From Amblyornis subalaris (Eukaryota; Chordata; Aves; Passeriformes; Ptilonorhynchidae): a DNA stretch of 64,000 nt. Shown in pieces: positions 36,868-48,216 of the stretch. The DNA lies in assembly GCA_018881555.1 (NCBI GenBank), contig JACAXG010000205.1:124001-188000 (forward strand), written 5' to 3'. Each line of letters starts with the position of its first letter. Positions within the stretch are counted from its first letter, which is position 1. The notes under the pieces are model-generated. The model saw nothing but the letters and a program-made list of their open reading frames with translations, did not search any database and was not told the origin of the DNA. Position numbers and translations under genes: made by a program.

Positions 36868-37769
36868 GTAAGTAACTGACAGGTAACATCAAGTTTTCTG
36901 GTATATCTGAGAGATTGTGAAGTCATATATTGGAGAAAAAAGGACTTGAGTTAGTGAGTTCATATTGATTCCCGCATTTTTAACTGTAAACAGTTATCTT
37001 ACACTTTATGATACCTTGTTTAACCACGTATTTAGCAAGCAGTGGTATTGGTAGTGAATTTTTTGTGGTTACTTGTTCTTGAAAATTGTGACAGACAACC
37101 CAGTTTGTCTGTTACTGCTGATGTGTACTTCGTTGTAGGCATTTTTTAAAAACTTTAGCACTGAAAATTCATGCAAAGCAAGACTGCCTGGTGCTTTGTT
37201 GCGTTAGGCACTGAGTCTTGTGCTCCCAGCAGTCCACTAGGTGACATCTGGTGTAACAACTGTTAATTTGATTACTAAGCTTTGCTTTTCTCCAGGCTGA
37301 CAATGGAAAATTGTGAAAAGAAGCTAATGCTTGTAGCTTAGTCTTGAACTTTACATTTAGCTTTTGTAGACTTAAAAGATAGAAAGTAGGAAATTTTGGC
37401 TTCTTGTTTCTTGCCTGACGTGCTTCTTCTCACCTACTACAGTAGTAATACACAGTTTTCCTATCTGTTTATCAAATACCTGCAAATTTATCCACAGAAC
37501 TCAAACTTTCCAAAGATTGGTCCTGTAAGTTAGTGTTTGGAATATTGCAAGCTTTAGATAGTTTGGTGCAAAATAATCTGGTATTTTTGTGACTTTTGCT
37601 GTCTGGACAGCTTTGATTTAAATGGTGGAATGACAACTTTGTGAGGAATGGGACATTAACAGAGGGATGTAATTTATTTCAAGTCAATCTGCAAAACGAA
37701 CATAGACTGATTTTTTCAAATAGTATTTTGTATTTATGCACTAAACTGATAAATTACACTTTTTGACAG
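36868..37769 (+). other. SEPTIN7: SEPTIN7 intron, 902 bp
   Basis: Intron from gtaagt to 'cactttttgacag'. Nothing specific recognised. Confidence 0.9.
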
Positions 37770-37895
37770 AACTCATATGCAGGACCTGAAGGATGTCACT
37801 AACAATGTACATTATGAGAACTACAGAAGCAGAAAACTGGCAGCTGTTACATACAATGGTGTTGACAACAACAAAAATAAAGGGCAGCTAACAAA
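37770..37895 (+). CDS. SEPTIN7: SEPTIN7 coding exon: septin unique element, residues 291-333
   Basis: The 126-base exon completes Arg291, then encodes [41 protein letters not shown] and two bases (aa) of Lys333, ending at acaaa|gtaagt. [10 protein letters not shown] and HYENYR are hallmark septin unique element sequences that close the GTPase domain and form the NC interface. The next constitutive exon supplies G for AAG (Lys). The candidate microexon at 42030 would supply A for AAA (also Lys). Confidence 0.97.
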
Positions 37896-40800
37896 GTAAG
37901 TTCCTTTTAAGGTTGTATTGCACTTTAGTGTTTTTTACTCTCCTTTTTTGGTTGATTGGTTTTATGAATGTGCGATGGTATTTTTGGGTTTGGATTTTTT
38001 GGGGAGAGGTGGTGGTGGGTTTGTATGTATATAGCCTCCACTCAGTTGTGTCTTTGCTGTGTCTGAAACTATATGCCTCTTGTTTACTTGTGATTTGGGG
38101 TTTTTTTTCCTATTTCACTAAAGTTTACACTAGTTTAACTGAACATGTTAAATCAGTTTTAGATTCTGAAGAGAATCATTCCATTTACTCTGAGTTTTAT
38201 TTCACTGGTACTTGTGAAGTTTTTGTGCATTAGTGTTTCTATTTTGGTTTATGTGTTACTTCTGGGATTACTGGTTCTTTTGCATGAATGATCAATACTT
38301 TGTGTCAGGGATGGGTTAATGTTTGTTTAGAAACTCTGAAAATGCAGACGTGCTACTGTCATCTTTGAAATGCTGCTCTGGCTACTTATATGGTTGCTTA
38401 TCATGGCAGGGAAATTATTGCAACATCATTATCTTTTGTGAGAAGAGATTTGCAATGCAGTGTTTGGGGGCTCTTGTTGCTGTTTTTTTTTTAACTGATA
38501 TGTCATTTTAATTACCTCTGAAGTTATTTGCCAACCTGATGATGTTATTGGAAGATTTAAAAGTAGGCTCTACTGTATTCTGAATTGTATAATGCTATTT
38601 GAGAATAGCTACACTCTTAAATGTAAGTATTTTTCCTGCTCTGCATGTATTAAGTGCATCAACAGTAATTAACGATGCTCTTATTTTTTGTACTATATTT
38701 AAGTACAAATTTCTCAACCAAAATATAGGATACAGTTATTTTTGGCTGTGTGAAATTACAGCTGTTCTTCCTGAAAAAGATCCCTGAGTTTAGATGGAAA
38801 TATCTGCTATTTTCATCCATATGACAGCTACAAAGCCACTTTTCACTAAAGAAATGTCTATTCTATACTATCTTAATGTTCTGAAAGTGGCTGTGAGGGA
38901 ATGATGTAAGTGGACATGATTTAGTTTCATCTAGTGTGAGCCTACATGAGACTTCCCTGCTCAGCACTGACAAAAAATATAATAGTTTATGTCAGTTACA
39001 TCAGCTCTTCAGAAGTGTACGTGAATTTAACTAAAGTTTGTAGTGAGGTCAAGTCTTAAAAATACCAGTTTTCAAATATGTGTGTCTCTAACACTGTGGT
39101 TACTTCTTCTCACTGTCATGTTTCTTGCCATCATATTATCCCTGACTCGTATCTCAGGGCTTCTGAGTGCACATAGCAAGTATGTCAGGTGAAAATGTAG
39201 TAGCAGTAGTGCAGAAGAGAAAATTCTGCATTTCCTCCAGGACTTCTAACTTGCTATTACTGTGCTTTTTACTGTGCTATTATTTGCTATTACTGTACTG
39301 AAAAGTGAAACTTCTTTTTTTCCATTGTCATTTGGCATATCAGAGGAAGTTGTTTACATTTTTGTGTGTGTGTGTTGTTAAATACGGGGATTTCCTATGT
39401 ACATTTCAACAGCCTTAATATGTTTTCCTTAGATTTTGAAAAATCTCAATTTTAGTGTCAACACTTTCACCATTTTTTGTTTTGTGCCTGCTTAGATTTG
39501 TGTTAGTCTACACCTATAAACTCAGTCTGTTACCTCATCCAAGTAAGGACTGGTTATTCTGCAGTCTTAAAAATTAACAACAGAGTGATTTTTTAAAAAT
39601 TGTTATTCCCATATTGCAGACACAGTAAGATGTTATTTTACACAAAAATGCATCTATGAGTAGGTTTCAAAATTTTTTGTGGCCTTCATTCGCCCCCCCA
39701 CCCCAGTCAGTTGTTGATAGCATTGCTGGTACTTCTTTTTGAGCTAGAACCTACACTAAGAGGGTCTGGAATTACTTTGCTTTCTGAAGCATGCTTACTT
39801 TGCATCTCCTGCCACCTCGGATCACTGTGCTGTCCCACCTGACTATTTCCAGGTGAATGTGCCTTCTGGAACTATTTTATCCGTAAGAAATCTGTTGCTC
39901 AGAATGGTGCAGTTATTGCAGCTTAGCAATGAATAAATACAACTGGTGCTCTTTGCTATCAGGGTTTGTTTTTGTTTTTTCAAGAGAATGAGTAAATTAT
40001 TGCAGTTAGTTTGATTCAGCCATCTGAAAGATGGCGAAGTCTATTGCAAACTTACAAGGAATATTTTGAACATTTTCTAAGAGTTTGTTCCCCAGACCAT
40101 AGGGTGGCTTATTAAGTAAATACATAAATTCTTGAATGCATATGCTGTTATGAAGCAGCTGATGCTATTCTTCTATTTTTACCTTAGCCATATGTTGAGT
40201 TGCAGCATTTTTTTTTAAGCTTTAACATGCCTTTTTGGCTTCAGTGTATTTTTGTAGTTTTTGGTTTGTTAATCTAGTGTAGTTGAAGCAGCATAGAAGG
40301 AATTTTCCTAATAACCATGTGCCTCCTGGAAACTGAGGGGAATGAACAGATATTAACAGTTTATTTGTGCTTCCCCTTAGGAATTTTACACTTGCCTGCT
40401 TGCATTTTGAAAGAAGTGCCGGTGTCTCAGTATGGGGCAATATTGGTTCTTTCATGGGAGACAGATCCTGTATCTCTGTGTCAGAATGGAGGCGTGCTCT
40501 GATGCTATCTGGTGGTGTTACAAGCATATGGTTAAACAGAGATACACCCCCTGGCTCTGGAAACTCCTCTAAGTGCTGGTTTTCTGGAAACTGGGAGGGC
40601 AGAAATACGAGGAGACATACATGCAGTGGTGCTTGTACTTTTCCAAAAGTATCTCCTGCTGGCAGCTGTTGGAGACTGGGTTGACCTTTTGTACCTTTAA
40701 AACAGCTGTATTTTTATGATCTTAGCAGATCTTACTTTTTCATGCAGCTGTTAACATATTTCTTTGGACAAAAATGCAAATGTGAAAACAAATAGAAGTA

Positions 40801-41329
40801 TGTGCTACAAGTTTTAGTAACACTGTGCAGATGAATTGAAACAGTTTTTTTCTGTCCAGTTAATTTTATCTCCGATTTGCCTCCTTTGATTTGTGAAACT
40901 CAACTGTTCCATAAGTATCTTGTTAACCTAAGAGCAATCCAAAGCATGTATTTTCCATGGTTATGGAGCATTTTTTGTATTTTAGGTTTAGTCTGATTTT
41001 TTTCAGATTTTTAGTATCATCCCAGCCATTAAAAAAATGAAATGTCAAGGGTAGTCTTCACTTATGGAGATAACTTGTCTCTTTAAACTGTGTGGTAATT
41101 GTGATTTCACGTGTGTATTATGTGACATGAAGAAAATTGGCATTTGCTCTGAAATTTAAAAGTCGTAATTTGAGAAATCTTTTTGGTTTGCTGTATGAAG
41201 CTGCTATCTTCAGTGAGTTTAAAAGTAAAAATCTTACTGAAATTCATATTGTACGTCATAAAGATGGGCCTTACCCATCTACTGATCTGTTCAATGCAGG
41301 GTAACAAAATATGCAACGCTCAGCTCCAT

Positions 41330-41660
41330 CTGACTGCTAAGCGCGGACCACTTCCAGCTCCTTTTGCCTTTGTTCTTAGTGAATTCTGTGAAACGGCTCT
41401 AATGTCATCAAGCCCATCTGCAGGATGGTGAGATCAGAGCTTGTTTCCAGCCCGTTTTTCGGCTCCCGTGGCATTAGTGATGCGCTGAGTCGAGGCACGC
41501 TGGCCGATGCATCTCGGTGCCCCGGGGAGGTGACGCTGCTGCCGAGCCGCCGCTGAGACCTCTGCTGGCCGTGGGAGCCAAGTGCTCTTCCTGCAGTGCG
41601 AGAACATTCCCGGCCTTTCAATACAGTGTCCTCTGCTAGCGGACAAATTCTAAACGAGGA
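41330..41660. promoter_or_regulatory. Candidate intronic CpG-rich regulatory island
   Basis: A sharply GC- and CpG-rich patch, densest at 41450-41650 (for example 'gccgagccgccgctgag', 'ggccgatgcatctcgg', 'tgccccggggaggtgacg'), inside a strongly AT-rich intron. It ends with a GATA-like 'gaggagataagcc'. Small chance frames exist on both strands without recognisable protein. The composition suggests an enhancer, an intragenic promoter or a conserved noncoding element about 0.4 kb upstream of the candidate microexon. Inference from composition only. Confidence 0.35.
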
Positions 41661-42029
41661 GATAAGCCTCCAGGTGGCATTGGTTTCCGAAAACTTGTTT
41701 AGAGCAAGCAGTTGTTCATGTCGCTAAAATACTTAAAATCGCTTCAAAGGCATAGATATTCTAGGAGAACTATTCCTGAAAGCATCTGCACATCAAACCT
41801 GTGTTAATATTGACATGGTGTAGTGATTAACTAATAGAATTTGAAATAAATATAACAAGCTTTAACTAACAATTTTTCCTTTTAGTATGAAAAATTTGCT
41901 TTTTGGGGGAGCACATAATTAGCTTTAGGAATCTATTAATATTGAATTTACTTTTTTAATTATTGCTTTTTGGTTTTGTGGTTTTATTTAAGCATGCTAA
42001 GCTAAGCCTCTGTATTTTTTGTTTTTTAG

Positions 42030-42050
42030 ATTTGACACAGTTGAAGGCAT
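42030..42050 (+). CDS. SEPTIN7: Candidate 21-nt in-frame microexon of SEPTIN7
   Basis: Twenty-one bases lie between 'tgtattttttgttttttag', a near-ideal pyrimidine-rich acceptor, and a consensus GTAAGT donor. Inserted after the 37770-37895 exon, it completes Lys333 as AAA, adds Phe-Asp-Thr-Val-Glu-Gly, and leaves AT, which with the G starting the next exon makes Met. Frame is kept and Ser334 follows unchanged. The added FDTVEGM would lengthen the hinge between the GTPase domain and the coiled coil. A TGC at 41995-41997 upstream and GCATG words at 41992 and across the donor (42047-42051) resemble elements read by neural splicing factors (SRRM4, RBFOX; established for other microexons). Whether it is expressed cannot be told from the sequence. 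Confidence 0.65.
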
Positions 42051-44768
42051 GTAAGTGGTCATTTAAATTTTTCCAAAAAATTTAAGACAAAAATTCTATA
42101 AGCACAAAAAGGATTTCACTGTTTAATGTTTCAAATCTAAAACAGTTCTCTGTTATCCCACTCTTGGCATTGTTTTTTCCCCAGCAGTTGGTTTGGTTTT
42201 TTTTTTCTAAAGCTGTGCTAATGTAAATTTTAGAAATTTATAAATGCTTACAGTGACAACTATCTCTGTAAAAATCAATCCTCTTTAGAAACTTTTTGGC
42301 TAAGACTCAAGTCAAATTTGGTCGAATTTCAAAAATCAGTAGCAGTGCATAAATTATGGAATTCCCCCAGCTTCTATCCATAGCTCAGTCATCTTTATAT
42401 AGAATGCTTATAAAGAATTAATAGAATTTTCATCCTTACCTGTAAATTTACAGCTCTTCATTGAATTGGGGGTTTAGTAACTTTAATGATTTCTGACCAT
42501 GATTTTATCTTATTACCAGCTTGCAGAGGTTCCACTTTGCACATATCTTGAATAATTTTTAATTTTTGCAGAATAACTTAGAGGGCTGCTTTAGCACATG
42601 TCCTCTTAAATCAGTTAAATGTTTTACGTCTTTGTTTGGTGGTTTGTGTTTTTTTCCCTTCAGCTCTTTTTTTTTTCTGTTTTTTTTTTTTGTTTTAGTT
42701 CCTTGTGTAATTTTATCTTGAAATACAGGTGATGTGCTTTTTACCCATGTCACACACTTAGGTCCTAACAAAAGCAGTTGTGACATATGTTGTAAAGCTC
42801 TCAGCTGTAAATGCTGGCTTGTCAGTTTATCAAATTTTCTGTGCAGACTTGATTTTTACCACTTTCTCAGGTACATCTTACGTGACATCCCCACTGGATT
42901 ACTAAATTACCAATCAAAGGGCAGTTCTGCTCCCCTTTCAAGTTAAAACTGCAGCAATGATTCCTCAATATTTATTCTACTTTGTAGATTAATTTTTGAC
43001 GAGCAGATGCATTTGAGAACTTTACACTTCTAAAAGAAAATAATCTTGTTTTGACAGCTGCTTAGCTTCCGCAAGTACTACTACTCACCTCTTCTTCCAC
43101 TTCGTTATTATTTTTATGTATTATTGTACTTCACCTGTGTTTAACTATTAATTTTTCCATGAAAAAGGTTGCTAGCAGTTGGCCTTTCGAAGGACTAAAG
43201 TAAAAATCAGACTGAGGATCAGTTTCAGTTCTGTATACCATACAGCATTTTACTTACAAGTCCAAGCTTTGCAACTATTAATTCAGATTAAGCTGAATTT
43301 TATTTCTTATAATGGAAATGCCATTTTCTTCCTCCTTGCCTCCCCAGTTGTTCACTTTAAAATACTGATGTTTGAGAAAAAAGTTCATGTGGCCTTGAGT
43401 TCATATGACATTGCTTGCTTTCACTGTATGGTTAATGAGTGAAAATGGGTGAGCAGGAAGGATAAAATGAGCCAATAATGGTCAAACTAGATCTTAACTG
43501 TGTTTGATGTGTAACCTCCATTCCCTTCAGAATGATTGGCAAATTCTGAATCAAAATAGATATTGCTAATTATGTTTCAGTCATCACTGAAAGTTAGCCA
43601 ATACTTTTCTCCTTTTAGAATGCTTTTTCTGAGTGATTTGAATCAGAACAGGGCTTTGGGGGGGCTTTTTTTTTTATTTTTCTTTTTTTAAGAAATGGAA
43701 ACAAAAATCTGAATTTTAATAGGGCTTAGGCTTGCCACCTCTATTTTACAATTTGCTGGTGTGAGTGACTTTTGCATGCCTTACGTTACATGTCCTCTGC
43801 TGGTTGATTGTAACGATTCTAAATATATTCAGTTCTTCATTTTTACCAACACAATACTTAAAACTTTGCCATTTTAAGCCATAGATACTCAAAACTGAAA
43901 CAAGAGGCCAGTGATTTGTTTTGATTGCTCTTTGTGGAACAGCAGAGTCTTACAAAACTCTGTGTAGCAATCCATCACTGTCATCCTCTTTTATTAGATA
44001 CTTCATGTGAAACTTGCTATTTAAAACTCATATCGCCATAACAGGATAGCAGGCTTATACAGCTTTAAAAATTCAGTAGAATCCAGGAATGTATACCATA
44101 AAGTATATGGAAAAGTTAAAAATAATATACATTATTTTTCTACATTACATTTACTAATAGCTTTCTAAAGGAAAATCTTCCAACTAACACTTTGAAATAC
44201 TGATGTTCAGTTGCCCAAACCTTTTTTTTGAAGCTGATCTCTCTTCAAAACTGTGACCAGAGCATTCAACATAGTTGTAATGTTAACTTACTCTTGGGCT
44301 CATTCAGAACAGTGAAGATTTAGAGAGAAAATGGGACTTCAGTCTGCAGTGCTCTTAATTTTTCTGTTACGTCAATTAATTTTTTAATGTAATTGAATGG
44401 GGAAGAAAAAGATGCCTGAAGATCACTTTGGAAGATGCTAATTTTCTTTGCGTTGTTGTAACTTTGATTTCCTCTCTTCCCATGACCAGGTGGTTCTACA
44501 GTTAGAAAGTCAAGAGTTTTTGTTAACCTAAATGTGATGTAAATCAGTTGTGGGGCAGTAAAAGATATTGTATGAAATGTCTTTTTGCGTAAAGCTTATC
44601 TAAAAAATTACTATAATAATGCGAATTGAATTAAAGCTAGCAGTGCCTACCACGATGTATTTATCTTTCTGCTTCAGCATTTTTATCTTGCCTTTTCCAG
44701 ATGCCCTAATGTAACAGACAGGGAAAAAAGTTCTTACTAGCTAACTGCTTTTTCTGGATTTATGGCAG

Positions 44769-44904
44769 GAGCCCATTGGCACAGATGGAGGAGGAAAGGA
44801 GGGAGCATGTAGCCAAAATGAAAAAAATGGAAATGGAAATGGAACAGGTGTTTGAGATGAAAGTCAAAGAAAAAGTTCAGAAACTGAAGGACTCTGAAGC
44901 TGAG
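44769..44904 (+). CDS. SEPTIN7: SEPTIN7 coding exon: start of C-terminal coiled coil, residues 333-378
   Basis: The 136-base exon starts with the last base of Lys333 (or of Met if the microexon is used). It encodes [39 protein letters not shown] and KDSEAE, ending in phase 0 at tgag|gtaacc. The repeated charged heptads with Met/Val/Leu at core positions are a coiled coil that pairs septin 7 with partner septins across the NC interface (family knowledge). Confidence 0.97.
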
Positions 44905-46229
44905 GTAACCAAAATGTCTTAAACACCAATATGCTTGAGGCTGAACAAGTGTAGAGATGGCAGTTTTTGTCACAACTTCGCAACATAATTGATTCCATAG
45001 TTGATTTTTATGTATAAAGACAACACAGTTACTCTTTCTCAGCTTGTTGTCTTTGCTGAAATGGTATAAGTCTGGACTTAAAATATAATTTTAATGTTCA
45101 CATGCATTCTGTTTTTATTTTCACAGTCATAGTATGTTAAAATACTCCTTAACTTTCTTACCCTCTTTTTTTCCTTTTCTTTGGAATATTTTGTGCCTAT
45201 TCTTCCATGTGATTTAAAAAGTTCTTGAGACTTTCATGGCTTACCTAAGTTAATGCAGTAATGATAGTTTGCTGTGCATGTTGAAAAAGCATTTCAGGAG
45301 TTGGATATGATGCCTATGAGAAATCATCTAAATGAGAATTACTAGACTAAGAAGGAGTCAGGGATATGTTTTCGTCTGTGTTCTGGTATCATTTGAGTAA
45401 ATTTTATGGATATTTAACTCTAATTTCTGTCATCTACAGGTGCAGTCCTCACAGTGAAACTGTTTCTTACAGGCTTCAAGGGGCTCTGAAACTTATCTTT
45501 TTAAGTGACTTCTAATTAGAGGTTTAAGTAAAAGTAATTTTCTAAGGTTTGGGAAAGCAGCTTCTCACAAGAAGCCTAATAGAGAAGTTCAGAACTGTCA
45601 AAGTTCCTAAAGAAAGTTTGCCTCCAAATTTGAGGAAAAGTGAGGAAACTTGGAAGGGTAGTTAAAATGCTTGGCAGTCTGTAGGCATTGTAAGAGGAGC
45701 CAAGACACACTGGATCAGAGGAAAAAAATCAATCTAGATTTTTTTCTTTTTTGAGAACTGAATAGATAAAGATATAAATAGGAAGATTTACCAGTCAGCA
45801 ATTTGATGATTTTAAAGCTAGATGTTTTATCTGGATCATGGTTTTTGTAGTCACTGGATTTATCCTTCCTCAGTTTCTGTCTCAGATCTTTTTGAACGCA
45901 TTTGTATTTCTGGCCTCCACAGTCTCCTTGTTTTAGGAAAAACAAATAAAAATATTTCTGTTTTTCATGTACTATCTCATGACTTCATGACTGAGTATAT
46001 CCTGTGATACCAATTTTTAAATGTTCATGCAATTCATTCTTTTTTCTTCACCATTCATGGCTTTGTAAACTTCTGTTGTATTTATCTAAAAGTAGAAAAG
46101 TAAGCAATAGACAGTGCTGAGTACAGACCATGTAAAAAAATGAGTAAAAGGAAATAGGTATTGAAGGGTTTGTGTAAAATGGGGTCTTGAAATAGAGTAA
46201 GGAAAGAGGAAGTTCTATATAACTTCCTC

Positions 46230-46806
46230 TGAAGCGTGGCCAGCAGGTCGAGGGAGTTGATCCTGTCCCTCTGCTCTGCTGTGGTGAGACCCCACCAGCA
46301 GTGCTGCATCCAGCTCTGGGATCCCCAGCACAGGAAGGACATTGACCTGTTGGAGTGAGTCCAGAGGAGGCCACCAAGACACAGGGGTGGAGCACCTCTT
46401 ATACGAGTGAAGGCTGAGAGAATTGGAATTCCTTAGCCCGGAAAAGAGGAGGCTCCGGAGTGACCCAATTGCAGCCTTCCAGTACCTGAAGGGAGCCTAT
46501 AAGAAAGGGGGAAAGGGACTTTTTACAAGTATATGGAGTGACAGGACAAGGGGGAATGGCTCTAAACTGAAAAAGAGAGAAGGTTTAGATTAGATATTAG
46601 GAGGAAGTTCTTTACTGTGAGGGTGGTGAGGCGCACTGGAACAGGTTGTCCAGAGAAGCTCGGGTTGCCCCATTCCTGAGAGTGTTCAAGGCCAGGCTGG
46701 ATGGGGCTCTGAGTAACCTGGTTTAGTGGAAGGTGTTGCTGCTCTTGGCAGGGAGGTTGGAACTAGATGATCTTTAAGGTCCCTTCCAACCCAAACTATC
46801 CTACTC
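46230..46806 (+). mobile_element. CR1 LINE, 5'-truncated copy (3' part)
   Basis: It begins at 'agcgtggccagcaggtcgag' and runs through 'gtgctgcatccagctctggg', 'gacattgacctgttggag', 'tttagattagatattagg' and 'ttcaaggccaggctggatgg' to the 3' end 'gatgatctttaaggtccc ttccaaccc'. This is the typical avian CR1 body and 3' end on the + strand. About 575 bases, with the reverse transcriptase region missing through the usual 5' truncation. Same orientation as SEPTIN7, 679 bases before the next exon. Its sequence is close to the copy at 53250-53966. Confidence 0.9.
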
Positions 46807-46955
46807 AATTCAAAAAAATGTTACACATTTTTGTCCATACGAAAGGAATCACTATTCCTGACAGTGCTTCTATCCTCACATACAACACGTTTGATTGTCA
46901 GTCTGTCCCATCAACTTGCAGGGGAGACTTCTTAAACTGTTTTGGAATGTAAACA

Positions 46956-46987
46956 ATTCACTAATAATAATAATTCAATTAGTGAAT
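46956..46987. repeat. 10-bp perfect inverted repeat in AT-rich DNA
   Basis: Arms ATTCACTAAT (46956-46965) and ATTAGTGAAT (46978-46987) are exact reverse complements around a 12-base loop. They are followed by TAA-rich microsatellite sequence and a T run to about 47028. Probably simple-sequence DNA, about 150 bases beyond the CR1 3' end. Confidence 0.7.
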
Positions 46988-47484
46988 AAATTAATCCAAT
47001 TAATAATAATAATAATTTTTTTTTTCCCAAATGGTTCCATAATATAATCAATATTATAGGAAGAAATCAATGTTTTAGGGTTTTTCCCCCATAGAAAGTT
47101 GAAGATGCTGCTCTTTTATTCATTAGTGATGCTCAAATGCTCTGCAATTTGCTTATTAATGTTTGCATCAGTTTCCAGCATATTTTTTAATTTCCTTTTC
47201 TTTGCCAAATGTAGCTGCTTACAAATCTTATTTGTAAGTTGGACGACATTTGGAGTGTTTTCTATTACCTGTAAAACGAAGCTACCAGATTAATAACCTT
47301 TTGGTTTCTGTTATTGGCAGTACCTATCACCTTAGAGTTTTTAATCTGAGTTACTTTCTCTGAACTAAAAATAGAACACTTCATTTTCTCGCATTAGTAA
47401 GTTTAGCTGCTGATGTTTGTTATTACAGTTCCAAAAGTTGCTGTGTTTTCTGCACTTACTGACTCTGTTCATAATTTTCTACAG

Positions 47485-47624
47485 CTGCAGCGACGCCATG
47501 AGCAAATGAAAAAGAATCTGGAGGCACAACACAAAGAATTAGAGGAAAAGCGTCGCCAGTTTGAGGACGAGAAAGCAAACTGGGAAGCTCAACAACGTAT
47601 TTTGGAACAACAGAATTCTTCCAG
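47485..47624 (+). CDS. SEPTIN7: SEPTIN7 coding exon: coiled coil, residues 379-425
   Basis: The 140-base exon starts in phase 0 after 'ttctacag'. It encodes [40 protein letters not shown] and EQQNSS plus two bases of Arg425, ending at tccag|gtaaat. It continues the heptad coiled coil (core L, M, L, L, F, W, L). CpG content is higher than in the surrounding intron, as expected for coding sequence. Confidence 0.97.
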
Positions 47625-48176
47625 GTAAATTGGAGTCTTGTCCTGCAGTTCACAGTAAAAGTTCTGTAGGTTTCTACTAAAAGGCAATTTCTGAGATAAT
47701 AATGGTCCATTCATGGTCATTGACCACTATGGAAGTGTCTCTTAAAAGCAGTTAAAGATTTTTCTTGGCTTTTAGTTACAAACGACCATATTTCAGCAAT
47801 ATCGGGAAGATTATTAGCTTCTAAAGCATGTTTTCATCAGCAAAAATATTGTATCCACACATAAATATATCTGTGTAAAAAAAAAAGTTTATATTTGAAA
47901 GCTAGATTGCATCCGACTTCTGAGAGATGAAGAATTAAAGCTTTGAGAATTAAAATGTTTAATTCCCCTCGTCCTTGGGAGGGGAAACCTGGTGATAACT
48001 GCATTGCTTGACTCACACAGTGCAAGTACTGAGTACATAATAAGTTCCATCCATTGTGTTGCAACCTATAAATCTTTATAAAATGCCTATTTTAAAAGCT
48101 GTATATTAGTAACTAAAAAAACCAATCAGAACATGTGTGCATTATTTAACAAACTTTTTTTTTAATGTCATTTTAG
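47625..48176 (+). other. SEPTIN7: SEPTIN7 last intron, 552 bp
   Basis: Intron from gtaaat to 'aatgtcattttag'. Nothing else recognised. Confidence 0.9.
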
Positions 48177-48216
48177 AACCTTGGAAAAGAATAAGAAGAA
48201 AGGGAAGATATTTTAA
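48177..48216 (+). CDS. SEPTIN7: SEPTIN7 terminal coding exon: residues 425-437 and stop
   Basis: It completes Arg425, then TLEKNKKKGKIF and a TAA stop (48214-48216). The lysine-rich NKKKGKIF tail is the known end of septin 7. Only 40 coding bases, so it is missed by open-frame length filters, but its identity is unambiguous. The exon continues into the 3' UTR. Confidence 0.97.

Larger units (their letters stand above)
37896..44768 (+). other. SEPTIN7: SEPTIN7 intron, 6.87 kb
   Basis: The largest complete intron in the window, from gtaagt to 'tttatggcag'. It holds the CpG-rich island at 41330-41660, the candidate 21-nt microexon at 42030-42050 and a T-rich low-complexity stretch around 42630-42700. 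The remainder is ordinary AT-rich sequence. Confidence 0.85.
44905..47484 (+). other. SEPTIN7: SEPTIN7 intron, 2.58 kb, with a CR1 insertion
   Basis: Intron from gtaacc to 'aattttctacag'. It contains a CR1 LINE copy at 46230-46806 in the sense direction, followed by an AT-rich hairpin at 46956-46987 and a TAA-type microsatellite near 46990-47015. The remainder is ordinary. Confidence 0.85.

Noticed and set aside
46990..47028. Possible target-site or transposon end in TAA-rich DNA after the CR1
   Set aside because: Best explained as a (TAA)n microsatellite with a T run. No terminal repeat pair or element body.
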